Below are positions 46,371-56,454 of a DNA stretch of 56,454 bases, in pieces. The position numbers and the translations under genes were made by a program. The stretch is from NCBI GenBank assembly GCA_002840285.1, contig PHAE01000013.1, positions 1 to 56,454 on the forward strand. The letters are read 5' to 3'. Origin of the DNA: Firmicutes bacterium HGW-Firmicutes-11 (GTDB lineage: Bacteria > Bacillota > Clostridia > Peptostreptococcales > Anaerovoracaceae). Each line of letters opens with the position of its first letter. Position 1 is the first letter of the stretch. The notes below the pieces were generated by a model. It saw nothing but the letters and a program-made list of their open reading frames with translations. It was not told the DNA's origin and ran no database searches.

Positions 46371-46961
46371 ATGCTGCACTACATACGAGGCCGAATATCC
46401 ATGGATTTTGAAGGTGGAGTCGTTGTGGAAACCGGGGGGATCGGTTTCAAAATTTTCGTCCCGGACAACTCCCCACTCTATTTGAATATTGGACAGGATC
46501 CCGTGCTGGTTTATACCGGAATGATCGTACGCGAAGACGACATCAGTCTGTACGGATTTCCGGATCAGGGAACTTTGGAGCTGTTTCAAAAGCTGCGGAC
46601 AGTCAATGGCGTGGGAGCAAAAGCTGCTTTGGCGATCTTGTCGGCGATGACACCGGATACGGTTCGAAAAGCGATCCTTTTCGAAGATGTCGCAACTCTC
46701 ACAAGAGCCAACGGAATCGGAAAAAAAACAGCCCAGCGTATCGTACTGGAACTGAAAGATAAAATCGGCGGCGATCTGAACGTTCCTCCTTCCGATGGAG
46801 GAGATACCCCAAGCGATCAGAAGGAAGAAGCCATCGATGCGTTGATCCAACTCGGATATAGCAGAACCGAAGCAGCAATCGCGGTGAGGTCGCAGGAAAC
46901 TCCAAACCTGACCACTGAAGAGTACATCAAAGGAGCACTGCGGGGAATTTCGCCAAAGTAA
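46371..46961 (+). CDS. ruvA: Holliday junction DNA helicase subunit RuvA
   Basis: A 196-residue junction-binding protein starting MLHYIRGRI, with an OB-fold, two helix-hairpin-helix segments (FQKLRTVNGVGAKAALAIL, LTRANGIGKKTAQRIVLELK) and a C-terminal UBA-like domain that contacts RuvB. GAGGAGGA precedes the ATG. Confidence 0.96.
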   Translation: MLHYIRGRISMDFEGGVVVETGGIGFKIFVPDNSPLYLNIGQDPVLVYTGMIVREDDISLYGFPDQGTLELFQKLRTVNGVGAKAALAILSAMTPDTVRKAILFEDVATLTRANGIGKKTAQRIVLELKDKIGGDLNVPPSDGGDTPSDQKEEAIDALIQLGYSRTEAAIAVRSQETPNLTTEEYIKGALRGISPK

Positions 46962-46973
46962 AAGGAGCAGTTT

Positions 46974-48011
46974 ATGGAATTCGAAGACAGGATCACGACC
47001 GCAAATGCATTGAATGAAGAGCTGGAACTGGAAGTATCCCTTCGTCCAAAACGATTTTCCGAGTACATCGGACAAAAGAACGTCACTGACAACTTGAAGG
47101 TATATATAGAAGCCGCCAGGATGCGAAAAGAGCCTTTGGATCATGTGCTTTTCTACGGTCCTCCCGGGCTGGGAAAAACGACGCTGGCAGGGATCATAGC
47201 CAATGAGCTCCATGTCGATCTTCGCATCACCTCTGGGCCTGCGATCGAGAGGGCAGGGGACCTGGCTGCGATACTCACGAATCTGAGCGATCATGACGTG
47301 CTGTTCATCGACGAGATCCATCGGTTGAATCGTACCGTTGAAGAAGTCCTTTATGCAGCGATGGAAGACTATGCGTTGGATATCATCATCGGGAAAGGTC
47401 CTTCGGCCAGATCGATCCGTCTGGACCTTGCCAAATTTACACTGATCGGCGCAACGACTAGAGCAGGCAGTCTTTCCGCTCCGTTGAGAGATCGGTTCGG
47501 AGTCATCAGTAAATTTGAAATGTACCGTCCGGAAGAGCTCAGGCAAATCCTTCGCAGATCTGCCGAAATACTACGAGTGGGTATCGATGAGGAATCGCTT
47601 ACGGAGATCGCCAGAAGATCCCGGGGCACACCTCGTGTCGCCAATCGCCTCCTGAAGCGTGTCAGAGACTTTTCACAGGTCATGGGAACCGGTGTCGTAG
47701 ACTTAGAGATCACAAATAAAACACTCCTTGCGCTTGGTATTGACAAGGAAGGTCTGGAATCCCTGGACCGGGAGATCCTTTCCATCATCATCCAACGATT
47801 TCGGGGAGGCCCTGTTGGTATCGATACTATTGCCGCTGCCATCGGTGAAGAACGTGTCACGATCGAAGATGTCTACGAGCCATACCTCATACAGGCGGGA
47901 TTCCTCCATCGAACACAAAAGGGGAGAATGGTCTCTGAACTTGCGTATCATCATCTGGGACTTTCAACACCGCAAGAAGGGCAAATGAGTTTCCCTTCGA
48001 AGGAGAATTGA
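46974..48011 (+). CDS. ruvB: Holliday junction DNA helicase RuvB
   Basis: A 345-residue AAA+ motor for branch migration. Motifs are [13 protein letters not shown], Walker [14 protein letters not shown], Walker [13 protein letters not shown] and [19 protein letters not shown], with a C-terminal winged helix. AAAGGAG lies 6 nt before the ATG. Confidence 0.97.
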   Translation: MEFEDRITTANALNEELELEVSLRPKRFSEYIGQKNVTDNLKVYIEAARMRKEPLDHVLFYGPPGLGKTTLAGIIANELHVDLRITSGPAIERAGDLAAILTNLSDHDVLFIDEIHRLNRTVEEVLYAAMEDYALDIIIGKGPSARSIRLDLAKFTLIGATTRAGSLSAPLRDRFGVISKFEMYRPEELRQILRRSAEILRVGIDEESLTEIARRSRGTPRVANRLLKRVRDFSQVMGTGVVDLEITNKTLLALGIDKEGLESLDREILSIIIQRFRGGPVGIDTIAAAIGEERVTIEDVYEPYLIQAGFLHRTQKGRMVSELAYHHLGLSTPQEGQMSFPSKEN

Positions 48012-48012
48012 C

Positions 48013-49418
48013 ATGAGAAACTTCAACTTGCAAAGAGCCGGCTCTTTGCTCCTTATACTTTCAGTACTGCTTTTCGGCTTTCCTGTTTCCAGTCAGGGAG
48101 CCGAACCCGAACAGTACATTCGCATCGGACTATATTACGGCGAAACTGCTAAAACCAGTTATACGATTACATCTACGACCGGATTTTTGTTGGGTAGCGT
48201 GACAGATGATGGTTTTTCCCCGACATTGCCTTTGCCAGCGTATACCGAGCTGACAGCAACCATCGAAGGGAGCTATGTGGCGCTCCGGGGAAACAATGGT
48301 GAATTGATTTCTTCCGACGTCGGCAGCAATGGCGGTATTTATCCCCTCGACGAAACCGTTGGAACAGGCATGTTGCTGGATTCCAAATCCTACCGCGGAG
48401 GATTTCTCTTTACGATATCCCAAAACGGCAAACTCAATGCAATCAACTACGTTACGATGGACGAGTATTTATACGGTGTACTTCATAAAGAGATGAGCCA
48501 GTCGAACCCCTTGGAATCCTTGAAAGCCCAAGCGGTAGCGGCCCGTAGTTTTGCTTCCCTCAACACAGGCCGACATGCGTCAGATGGGTTTGATCTTTGC
48601 GGAACGACTCACTGTCAGGTTTATGATGGAATCGCAGCGGAATACCCCAGCACGGTCAAAGCTGTCGATGAAACCAGTGGTCTGGAACTCTATGATGGAT
48701 CTGAACCGGTGTTCGGCTATTATCATAAAAACAGCGGCGGGCATACGCAAAACAGTGTGGACGTATGGTCAACTGCTGCCGGCTATCTTTCAGGGAAACC
48801 GGATCCCTATTCTCCCGGTTATCCATGGTCGATCACGATGACCTTTGATGTACTAAAATCAAAACTGGAGGCGGCTGGGCATGATCCGGGAACTATAAGG
48901 TCCGTTCGTGTCGGTGGCCGTAACAGCGCATCGGCGGTCGCATCTCTGATCATTGATGGGGCAAACGGAGTGATCACTTTGGAAAAAGAAAGAATCCGAA
49001 CTGTTTTGGGGACGACCCTTGTCCGCTCCCGTCACTTCGTAATCGGTGATTCCTACCCGGAAACCAACGGAATCGGTTCAGGAACCGTGGAAGTGACGTT
49101 GGCAAATGACAAGGCGAGCAGTCCGGCACCGGAATCTATCTATGTTCTTACTGCAAACGGAGGCGTTATCGTAAAACCTCTTAAGGATATCTATCTGTCC
49201 AACGGGACTAGAACAGTAACACCGTTGACCGTACCGACGGAAGGCCGCCCAGTATTCAACGACAGCGTTCCGGCTACGGGAGACAAAGTCACCTTCAGCG
49301 GTCAGGGGTTCGGGCACGGTGTCGGCATGTCGCAAGATGGAGCCATTGCAATGGCAAAAATGGGATTCGATTTCAAACAGATCTTGACGTTTTACTATAC
49401 CGGAATCGAGGTCAAATA

Positions 49419-49419
<1 letters not shown>
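48013..49419 (+). CDS. SpoIID/LytB domain protein
   Basis: A 468-residue exported protein. The signal peptide (residues 1-29, ending near SSQGAEP) is followed by a N-terminal region, then the SpoIID domain with MDEYLYGVLHKEMSQSNPLESLKAQAVAARSFA and VFGYYHKNSGGHTQNS, and at the end FSGQGFGHGVGMSQDGAIAMAKMG. The SpoIID family are peptidoglycan lytic transglycosylases that work in spore engulfment or on the cell wall. Only 1 bp from ruvB and directly followed by queA. It is not proof of sporulation because related proteins occur in non-sporeformers. Confidence 0.88.
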
Positions 49420-51582
<2,163 letters not shown>

Positions 51583-51603
51583 ATAAGAGGAGAGTGACGA
51601 CCC

Positions 51604-52527
51604 ATGCCAATCATCGTACCAAAGGGACTACCAGCTTTTAAGACACTGAAAGAAGAGAATGTGTTCGTCATGGCCGAAGCAAGGGCCCAAACCCAGGATA
51701 TACGGCCGCTTCGCATTGCGATCGTAAACCTGATGCCAACGAAAGAAGTGACGGAAACACAACTGATCCGGCTTCTTGCCAATACGCCGCTTCAAGTCGA
51801 CCTTCATCTACTGACGATGGATTCTCATGCTTCAAAAAATACAGAACTGGAGCACCTGGAAACATTCTATCAGACCTATGAAGAAATCAGAAACCAACGA
51901 TTTGATGGAATGATCATCACCGGAGCACCCGTCGAGTTTCTTCCATATGAGGAAGTCGATTACTGGAAAGAGCTGGTGGAAATCATGGAGTACACCAAAG
52001 GAAACGTATTCAGCACGCTACACATTTGCTGGGGAGCGCAAGCGGCCTTGTACCACCACTACGGTATTCAAAAGTCCGTCCTGCCCGAAAAGTTGTTTGG
52101 TGTCTATCCCCACAAACTGATCGACAAGAAATCGGAACTCACCAGAGGATTTGACGAAGTTTTCTACGCTCCCCACAGTCGACATACCCAGGTTCTCCGT
52201 GAGGATATACTGGCACAACCGGATCTGAAAATATTGGCAGAATCAGATATTGCAGGGCCACACATGGTGGCCACAAAAAACAAACGAATGATCTTTGTGC
52301 AGGGACACGAAGAATACGACAGAGAGACCCTGAAGCTGGAGTACGACAGAGATATCAACAAAGGGTTGCCAATCGATGTTCCGCTAAACTATTTCGAAGA
52401 TAACGACCCAAAGAAGAAAATCGTTGTGACCTGGAGAGGTCATGCAAATCTGTTTTTTGCGAACTGGCTCAATTACGTCTATCAGGAAACACCATATGAT
52501 CTTGCTCGTTTGGAGCATATGAAATAA
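51604..52527 (+). CDS. metA: Homoserine O-acyltransferase (MetA family)
   Basis: A 307-residue enzyme that acylates homoserine in methionine synthesis. Conserved segments are [40 protein letters not shown], the active-site Cys in [17 protein letters not shown], and APHSRHT. MetA enzymes of Firmicutes often use acetyl-CoA, but the specificity residues were not checked. GAGGAGAG precedes the ATG. Confidence 0.95.
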   Translation: MPIIVPKGLPAFKTLKEENVFVMAEARAQTQDIRPLRIAIVNLMPTKEVTETQLIRLLANTPLQVDLHLLTMDSHASKNTELEHLETFYQTYEEIRNQRFDGMIITGAPVEFLPYEEVDYWKELVEIMEYTKGNVFSTLHICWGAQAALYHHYGIQKSVLPEKLFGVYPHKLIDKKSELTRGFDEVFYAPHSRHTQVLREDILAQPDLKILAESDIAGPHMVATKNKRMIFVQGHEEYDRETLKLEYDRDINKGLPIDVPLNYFEDNDPKKKIVVTWRGHANLFFANWLNYVYQETPYDLARLEHMK

Positions 52528-52547
52528 TTGAAACCAAAGGAATTTAT

Positions 52548-53732
52548 ATGAACCCATGCATACATAAAGACGACTGTGGTGGATGCAGCTTTCAAGGCGT
52601 TCCCTACGAACTGCAACTGGAGACGAAAAGAGCAACTGTTGAGACCCTTTTGGTTCCGGTTCTAACCGAAGATCTACTGCCGGTGACGATCGAGCCGGCC
52701 CCAAATTGTTACGCTTACAGAAACAAGATGGAATACACCTTCGGAGACGAAGAAAAGGGCGGACCGCTGACTCTGGGTCTGCATAAAAGAGGACGCTATA
52801 TGTCCGTCGTGACGACCGATCATTGTCAGATCGTCGATGACGACTTCAACCAAGTGTTGACAGCGACACTACAATTCGCTACAGAGAGAGGTTACTCCCG
52901 CTATCATAAGAAAACCCATCAAGGCCTATTGCGCCATCTGGTGCTTCGAAAAGGGGAACACACCGGTGAACTGTTGATCAACTTGGTGATGACAGACCAA
53001 GATATGTTTGACAGGGAATCCTATCGGGATCACTTGCTTCGTCTTCCTTTAAGCAACAATACGATCGTCGGTATTTTGATTTCGATCAACAACGACCCGG
53101 CAGATGCGGTCAATTGCCAGGAAATGATCGTTCTCTTTGGTAGAGACCACTACTTTGAAACCATTTTAGGCCTCAATTTTAAAGTCAATGCCTTTTCCTT
53201 TTTCCAGACCAACGTAGCCGCAGTGGAAACACTTTACAAGGAAGCTGTCTTGCTCCTTGGCGACATAAAAGATAAGACAGTGTATGACTTGTATTCCGGT
53301 ACCGGAACGATCGCGCAGATCCTTTCAGCCAACGCGAACCATGTGACCGGCGTCGAACTGGTGGAGGATTCGGTGAACGCCGCAAGAGAAAACGCGATGC
53401 GAAATTCCTTGACCAATTGTACCTTTCTTCAAGGAGATGTTCTTGAAGTATTGGATGAACTAATCGATACGCCAGATAGAATCGTAGTAGATCCTCCGAG
53501 AGCGGGCATCCACCCGAAAGCCCTCCATAAAATACTGAACTATGGGATCAACCAAATACTATACATATCATGCAATCCCAAGACACTTGCAGAAAACCTA
53601 GTGATTGCAAGGGAATACGGTTACGAGACCACATATGTGAAAGCTTATGATAATTTCCCTTTCACGAAGCACGTTGAGACGGTTGTACTTTTATCCCACA
53701 AAAAATCACAGGCATCTTCACCGTCTTTATAG
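52548..53732 (+). CDS. 23S rRNA (uracil-5)-methyltransferase, RlmD/RlmCD type
   Basis: A 394-residue TrmA-superfamily methyltransferase. The iron-sulfur motif CIHKDDCGGC is at residues 4-13. The SAM-binding DLYSGTGTIAQILS and the catalytic VDPPRAGIH and ISCNPKTLAENL follow. It lacks a clear TRAM domain. The C-terminus runs on past VETVVLL with a short SHKKSQASSPSL tail that belongs to the adjoining mobile element, so the original end is altered. Overlaps the convergent recombinase by 88 nt. The exact uracil target is not predictable. Confidence 0.88.
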   Translation: MNPCIHKDDCGGCSFQGVPYELQLETKRATVETLLVPVLTEDLLPVTIEPAPNCYAYRNKMEYTFGDEEKGGPLTLGLHKRGRYMSVVTTDHCQIVDDDFNQVLTATLQFATERGYSRYHKKTHQGLLRHLVLRKGEHTGELLINLVMTDQDMFDRESYRDHLLRLPLSNNTIVGILISINNDPADAVNCQEMIVLFGRDHYFETILGLNFKVNAFSFFQTNVAAVETLYKEAVLLLGDIKDKTVYDLYSGTGTIAQILSANANHVTGVELVEDSVNAARENAMRNSLTNCTFLQGDVLEVLDELIDTPDRIVVDPPRAGIHPKALHKILNYGINQILYISCNPKTLAENLVIAREYGYETTYVKAYDNFPFTKHVETVVLLSHKKSQASSPSL

Positions 53733-55318
53733 ACCGGAAAATTAAATAAAATAGACTTCAGGGGCAGTTCTGCCTCGTCACGTGGAAAAATCTCTATTTC
53801 TTTGATTAACGAAGAAATCAGGGATTTTTTCTCGTCATCGGTGATTTTGTCGAATACGATGTCGAAGTTAGCCAGCAAGGTATAGATGTTTTCCAAAGTG
53901 ATTGCATCTTGCTCTACAGCTTTGCGGCGAAGTAGAACATCCTCAATTTTTTCTTCAAGCTCTACGATAATGTCATATAGTCCATCAAGTCTGAGGGTCA
54001 TGTCATGGATTTTGCGTTCCCTGAAACGAGTATCCTTAGGCAAACTGTCGATTTCATTTTCAAGTCGCGTTTTGTTCAGTTCAATCTCTCTTAGCTTGGA
54101 TTCGTAATTTTTCAGTTCTCTGTTCAAGGTGGATGTATCGATTTCTTTACCAATCCTTGATTTGATTTCTCCTGCAAAATCCTGATTTTGAATTAGTTCA
54201 CGAATTGCTTCAATGACAAGTGGTTCAATATCGGTTTTTTTCAGTGTTGCAGTGTAATCGCAAGATTTTCCCCGTTCAGCACGAGCTTTGCTGCACACGT
54301 AATAATAGATTTCTCTATAGGTACCGTCTTTGTTTGTCCATGCGTGCTTATTGGTATACATTGGGCCACCGCATTTAGGACATTTCAAAATACCACTTAA
54401 CAGATGTGCTCTGTCCCGACCTATTTTGGAAGGGGACTTAACGCCTGTCAGTTCTCTTTTCTCGTGTGCTAAATTCCATAACTCTTCGCTAATAATTGCC
54501 TCATGTTGGCCTTCAGCTAAAATGTAATTTTCCTGCGGCGTTTGCTTGTATTCGTTCTTAGTACCTTTCACCTTTTCGCGGGCACGTCTGCCAAAAGCAA
54601 TCTTGCCGCAGTAAACCGGGTTATCAATGATCATTCGTACAAAATGGGTACTCCATTGTGTAAGTGAACCGTTTGCTCGTGAGATTTTCTCAATGCCTTG
54701 TAGATTTAGATATTTTGCGATTTTCGTAAATCCCATATTCGTATTAGCAAATTTATCAAAGATAATGCGAACAGCATCAGCCTCATTCTCTTGAATAAAA
54801 AGCTGTTTGTCTTTAAGAAAATAACCGTAAGGAGCAAATCCACCGTTCCAGCCGCCTTGTCGAGCCTTTTCTTTTCGACCGTTCATTGTCTGCTCAATGA
54901 TGTTTTCACGCTCTATTTCAGCAACGGCAGATAGAACAGAAATCAAAAGCTTTCCGCTTGTTTGCGATGAATCAATGCCTTCTTCGATACAGATCAGATT
55001 CACTCCAAAGGATTGAATGTGCTCCAAGGAGTTCAGAATATCAGCCGCATTTCTGCCAAAGCGAGATAGCTTGTAAACTAACACATAATCAATCTCTAAG
55101 CCATTTTCAATATCAAGCAGCATTTGCTTGAAGGCCGGTCTGCCTTCGATGGATTTACCGGATTTTCCGGCATCTTCATAGATATTTACGATCTCCATTT
55201 CTTCTCTATCGGCAAAACGCCTTAAGTTGCTTTTCTGCCCATCCAAGCTGAAACCATCTACTTGCATTTCAGTGCTTACTCGGGGATAAAGCACACACTT
55301 TTTTCCACTCCTATTCAT
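53645..55318 (-). CDS. Large serine recombinase (integrase)
   Basis: A 557-residue large serine recombinase. The N-terminal resolvase domain has YPRVSTEMQ with the catalytic Ser and YKLSRFGRNAADILNSL. The recombinase domain follows, then a zinc ribbon (CPKCGGPMYTNKHAW and CSKARAERGKSC) and a C-terminal coiled coil. The protein runs into the rlmCD-type gene, so its last residues come from the antisense of that gene. GGAGGT lies 6 nt before the ATG at 55318; ATG at 55324 is the other choice. Base composition is more AT-rich than the neighbours, in keeping with transfer. Confidence 0.93.
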   Translation of the reverse strand: MNRSGKKCVLYPRVSTEMQVDGFSLDGQKSNLRRFADREEMEIVNIYEDAGKSGKSIEGRPAFKQMLLDIENGLEIDYVLVYKLSRFGRNAADILNSLEHIQSFGVNLICIEEGIDSSQTSGKLLISVLSAVAEIERENIIEQTMNGRKEKARQGGWNGGFAPYGYFLKDKQLFIQENEADAVRIIFDKFANTNMGFTKIAKYLNLQGIEKISRANGSLTQWSTHFVRMIIDNPVYCGKIAFGRRAREKVKGTKNEYKQTPQENYILAEGQHEAIISEELWNLAHEKRELTGVKSPSKIGRDRAHLLSGILKCPKCGGPMYTNKHAWTNKDGTYREIYYYVCSKARAERGKSCDYTATLKKTDIEPLVIEAIRELIQNQDFAGEIKSRIGKEIDTSTLNRELKNYESKLREIELNKTRLENEIDSLPKDTRFRERKIHDMTLRLDGLYDIIVELEEKIEDVLLRRKAVEQDAITLENIYTLLANFDIVFDKITDDEKKSLISSLIKEIEIFPRDEAELPLKSILFNFPVYKDGEDACDFLWDKSTTVSTCFVKGKLS

Positions 55319-55324
55319 AGTCAT

Positions 55325-55344
55325 ACCTCCAATATAATATTGGA
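55325..55344 (-). promoter_or_regulatory. Inverted repeat beside the recombinase ribosome binding site
   Basis: TCCAATA-TAA-TATTGGA (55328-55344) is a perfect 7-bp inverted repeat whose inner edge overlaps the GGAGGT ribosome binding site (55325-55330). It could be an operator or an mRNA hairpin that limits recombinase translation. The function is inference. Confidence 0.45.
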
Positions 55345-55366
55345 AAATATCGATTTTTCAATACGG

Positions 55367-55537
55367 TCATTTACCGACACGGCTTATTTCATCAAGAACA
55401 TCTGCACCATGTTTTTCTATAATCTGCGAAAGCACCTTTATGAAATCTTGAAATGATTTTGATGCCCTCGCCGCATACAGTTCTTTAGGTAGTGTACCTT
55501 CAACCGTGGTTTCTGGTAAGTCTTTGATATTTTCCAT
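55367..55537 (-). CDS. Small element-borne protein
   Basis: A 56-residue protein, MENIKDLPETTVEGTLPKEL followed by a helical segment (FQDFIKVLSQIIEKHGADVLDEI). GGAGGTGAT lies at the ideal distance before the ATG. It precedes the recombinase on the same strand, so it may share its transcript. I do not recognise the family; it could be a regulator or directionality factor, which is speculation. Confidence 0.6.
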   Translation of the reverse strand: MENIKDLPETTVEGTLPKELYAARASKSFQDFIKVLSQIIEKHGADVLDEISRVGK

Positions 55538-55622
55538 TTGCAATCACCTCCAAGTGAGTTGCTTATTTTGATTATAAGCACTAATTATCTTTGTGAGAAG
55601 TTTGTCGCAGTATCATATAGAA

Positions 55623-55660
55623 GCACACCACATATTGCGCTATGCAAAAATGTGGTGTGC
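55623..55660. repeat. 11-bp inverted repeat
   Basis: GCACACCACAT / ATGTGGTGTGC, perfect, with a 16-nt loop. No T-run follows on either side, so it is not a standard terminator. It may be a protein-binding site or a structured RNA element. Confidence 0.7.
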
Positions 55661-56179
55661 CTTATGTACTCATGTGCCTTATTTGCCACGCACCCAGGCA
55701 AAGGGGGATATCTTGAGCTGTCATTGGCTTGACATCATAGCCCCGCAATACCGATCAGCCTTGTCCCTTCAAGAGGCCGCAAATATCACAGGAACTCCCC
55801 CTCAAGTCTGTGGGAGGTCGTGAGAAAGTATCATTATTCCTGATGTGTGTCATCGCACAACCATGCCAACGGTTGCTTTAATGGCTGCATTTTATCGCTC
55901 CGACTGTTCAATCTTGTCATCATGGCGCTGCCCATTAGCTGCTTTGCTTTTCGGCCACACAGGATTCGTACTCAAAATACCGTATATTTAGTTATCAAGG
56001 ATCAAAAGTGCATGACGTTAAGTCCGTCTCACTAATCAGGACAAAAAACAGGCAAAAGTAAGGGGTGGTTAAATAAACTTTTTATAATAGGGCATTGTAG
56101 TTGTTGTTTTCAAGGTAGGTAAAGCTTGAAACTTGAAATATTCCATAATTTTATAAAAGCTTTGCATATGCAGAGATGA

Positions 56180-56195
56180 GTTCGAGAAATCGAAC
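56180..56195. promoter_or_regulatory. Palindrome upstream of the HTH gene
   Basis: GTTCGA-GAAA-TCGAAC, a perfect 6-bp inverted repeat, 84 bp before the HTH start. An extended -10 (TGCTAAACT, 56223-56231) lies between. The palindrome is a candidate operator for the HTH protein. Confidence 0.4.
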
Positions 56196-56279
56196 GAAAT
56201 TGTTGTTAATTCGATGGAATAGTGCTAAACTGGAAATAAGGTGCTTCTCGAAACTAGATTTCATAATGGGGTGATATGA

Positions 56280-56454
56280 ATGGGTATAAGCTACAAGAAA
56301 CTTTGGAAACTCCTAATTGATAAAGATATGAAAAAATCACAATTGCGAGAGGCTGCTTCGCTGAGTTCCAGTACCATAGCAAAGCTGACAAGGAATGAAT
56401 ATGTAGCACTTGATGTTTTGGTGCGTATTTGTGTTGTTTTAAGCTGTGACATTG
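56280..56454 (+). CDS. HTH (XRE-type) transcriptional regulator, 5' part
   Basis: A partial gene cut by the window end; 58 residues are visible. It begins MGISYKKLWKLLIDKDM with a helix-turn-helix of the Cro/CI type (KSQLREAASLSSSTIAKLTR), then EYVALDVLVRICVVLSCDI. This family is small (about 70 residues) and is often found on mobile elements. GGGGTGAT lies upstream of the ATG. Confidence 0.8.
   Translation, partial: MGISYKKLWKLLIDKDMKKSQLREAASLSSSTIAKLTRNEYVALDVLVRICVVLSCDI

Larger units (their letters stand above)
55538..56279. other. 742-bp stretch without a convincing gene
   Basis: No frame on either strand has a good start, ribosome binding site and protein-like composition together. 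Positions 55680-56040 are richer in GC than the flanks. It holds the hairpin at 55623-55660 and an AT-rich promoter-like tract near 56083 (TATAAT). It could carry a regulatory RNA or an origin of transfer, but nothing confirms this. Confidence 0.4.
53680..56454. mobile_element. Left part of an integrated element in the rlmCD-type gene
   Basis: Starts near the att core in the VETVVLL codons of the methyltransferase gene and continues beyond the window. It contains the serine recombinase, a 56-residue ORF, an AT-rich non-coding stretch and an HTH regulator. The other att site is not in the window. Serine-recombinase elements inserted at this target (rumA/rlmCD genes) are documented in Firmicutes. 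The exact left boundary is approximate. Confidence 0.7.

Noticed and set aside
46314-47546. 410-residue minus-strand open frame opposite ruvA and ruvB
   Set aside because: Composition is unlike a protein, it lies opposite two well-conserved genes, and no ribosome binding site is seen. It reflects codon bias of the real genes.
55847-56035. 62-residue plus-strand frame in the element
   Set aside because: No ribosome binding site, Cys/His-rich irregular composition, no recognised domain; not reported as a gene.

Overview
The window is a bacterial chromosome segment from a low-to-mid GC Gram-positive anaerobe, almost certainly class Clostridia. The evidence is a CIRCE-controlled hrcA-grpE-dnaK-dnaJ-prmA-rsmE-mtaB operon, the phoH-ybeY-cdd-era-recO-glyQS order, an ispH-rpsA gene fusion, DUF4342/DUF5685-type proteins, a Gram-positive Tad/Flp locus with a Flp1-type pilin, and a SpoIID-family gene inside the ruvABC-queA-tgt cluster. 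I cannot name the genus.

Layout. 1-2788: the end of a histidine-degradation cluster (hutI 3' part, cyclodeaminase), then a rhodanese lipoprotein and deoD on the minus strand. 2951-9748: acyl-CoA synthetase-like gene, rpsT (minus), lepA, hemW, glpK. 9698-10339: a cytidylate kinase-like gene (minus). 10412-18203: heat-shock operon with promoter and CIRCE, running on into ribosome and tRNA modification genes. 18200-20157: a tightly overlapped TlpA lipoprotein / 50-residue CXXC membrane protein / polyferredoxin module plus a HIT protein, lying where many Firmicutes go straight from mtaB to rpsU. 20188-29361: rpsU, yqeY, phoH, ybeY, cdd, era, recO, a DUF4342-like protein, glyQS and ppdK, closed by a terminator. 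29471-37051: a nine-gene Tad/Flp pilus locus (tadZ, tadA, tadB, tadC, Flp1 pilin, TadE-like, a large pilus-associated protein, a second TadE-like protein with paired His/Cys motifs, and a DUF6382-like protein), closed by hairpins shared with a convergent zinc-ribbon gene. 37408-43044: DUF5685-like gene, J-domain gene, membrane protein, rarA, ispH-rpsA. 43079-53732: aroK-like gene, recN-argR (minus), ruvC-ruvA-ruvB-spoIID-like-queA-tgt, metA and an rlmCD-type rRNA methyltransferase.

From about 53680 to the end the window enters a mobile element. A large serine recombinase converges on the 3' end of the rlmCD-type gene and overlaps it. Behind it are a small ORF with a perfect ribosome binding site, about 740 bp without a convincing gene but with inverted repeats, and the start of a small HTH regulator cut by the window edge. 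The rest of the element is not visible.

The most unusual content is the Tad locus. Its TadC-like protein carries an extracytoplasmic Ig-like insertion, its pilin has Gln instead of Glu at +5 of the predicted mature protein, and one pseudopilin-like protein ends in two copies of an H-x3-C-x22-C-x2-C motif spaced exactly 52 residues apart. Two conserved small genes (18778-18930 and 37065-37232) and one element-borne small ORF (55367-55537) were found by reading the sequence directly. No tRNA, rRNA, CRISPR array or complete insertion sequence was seen.
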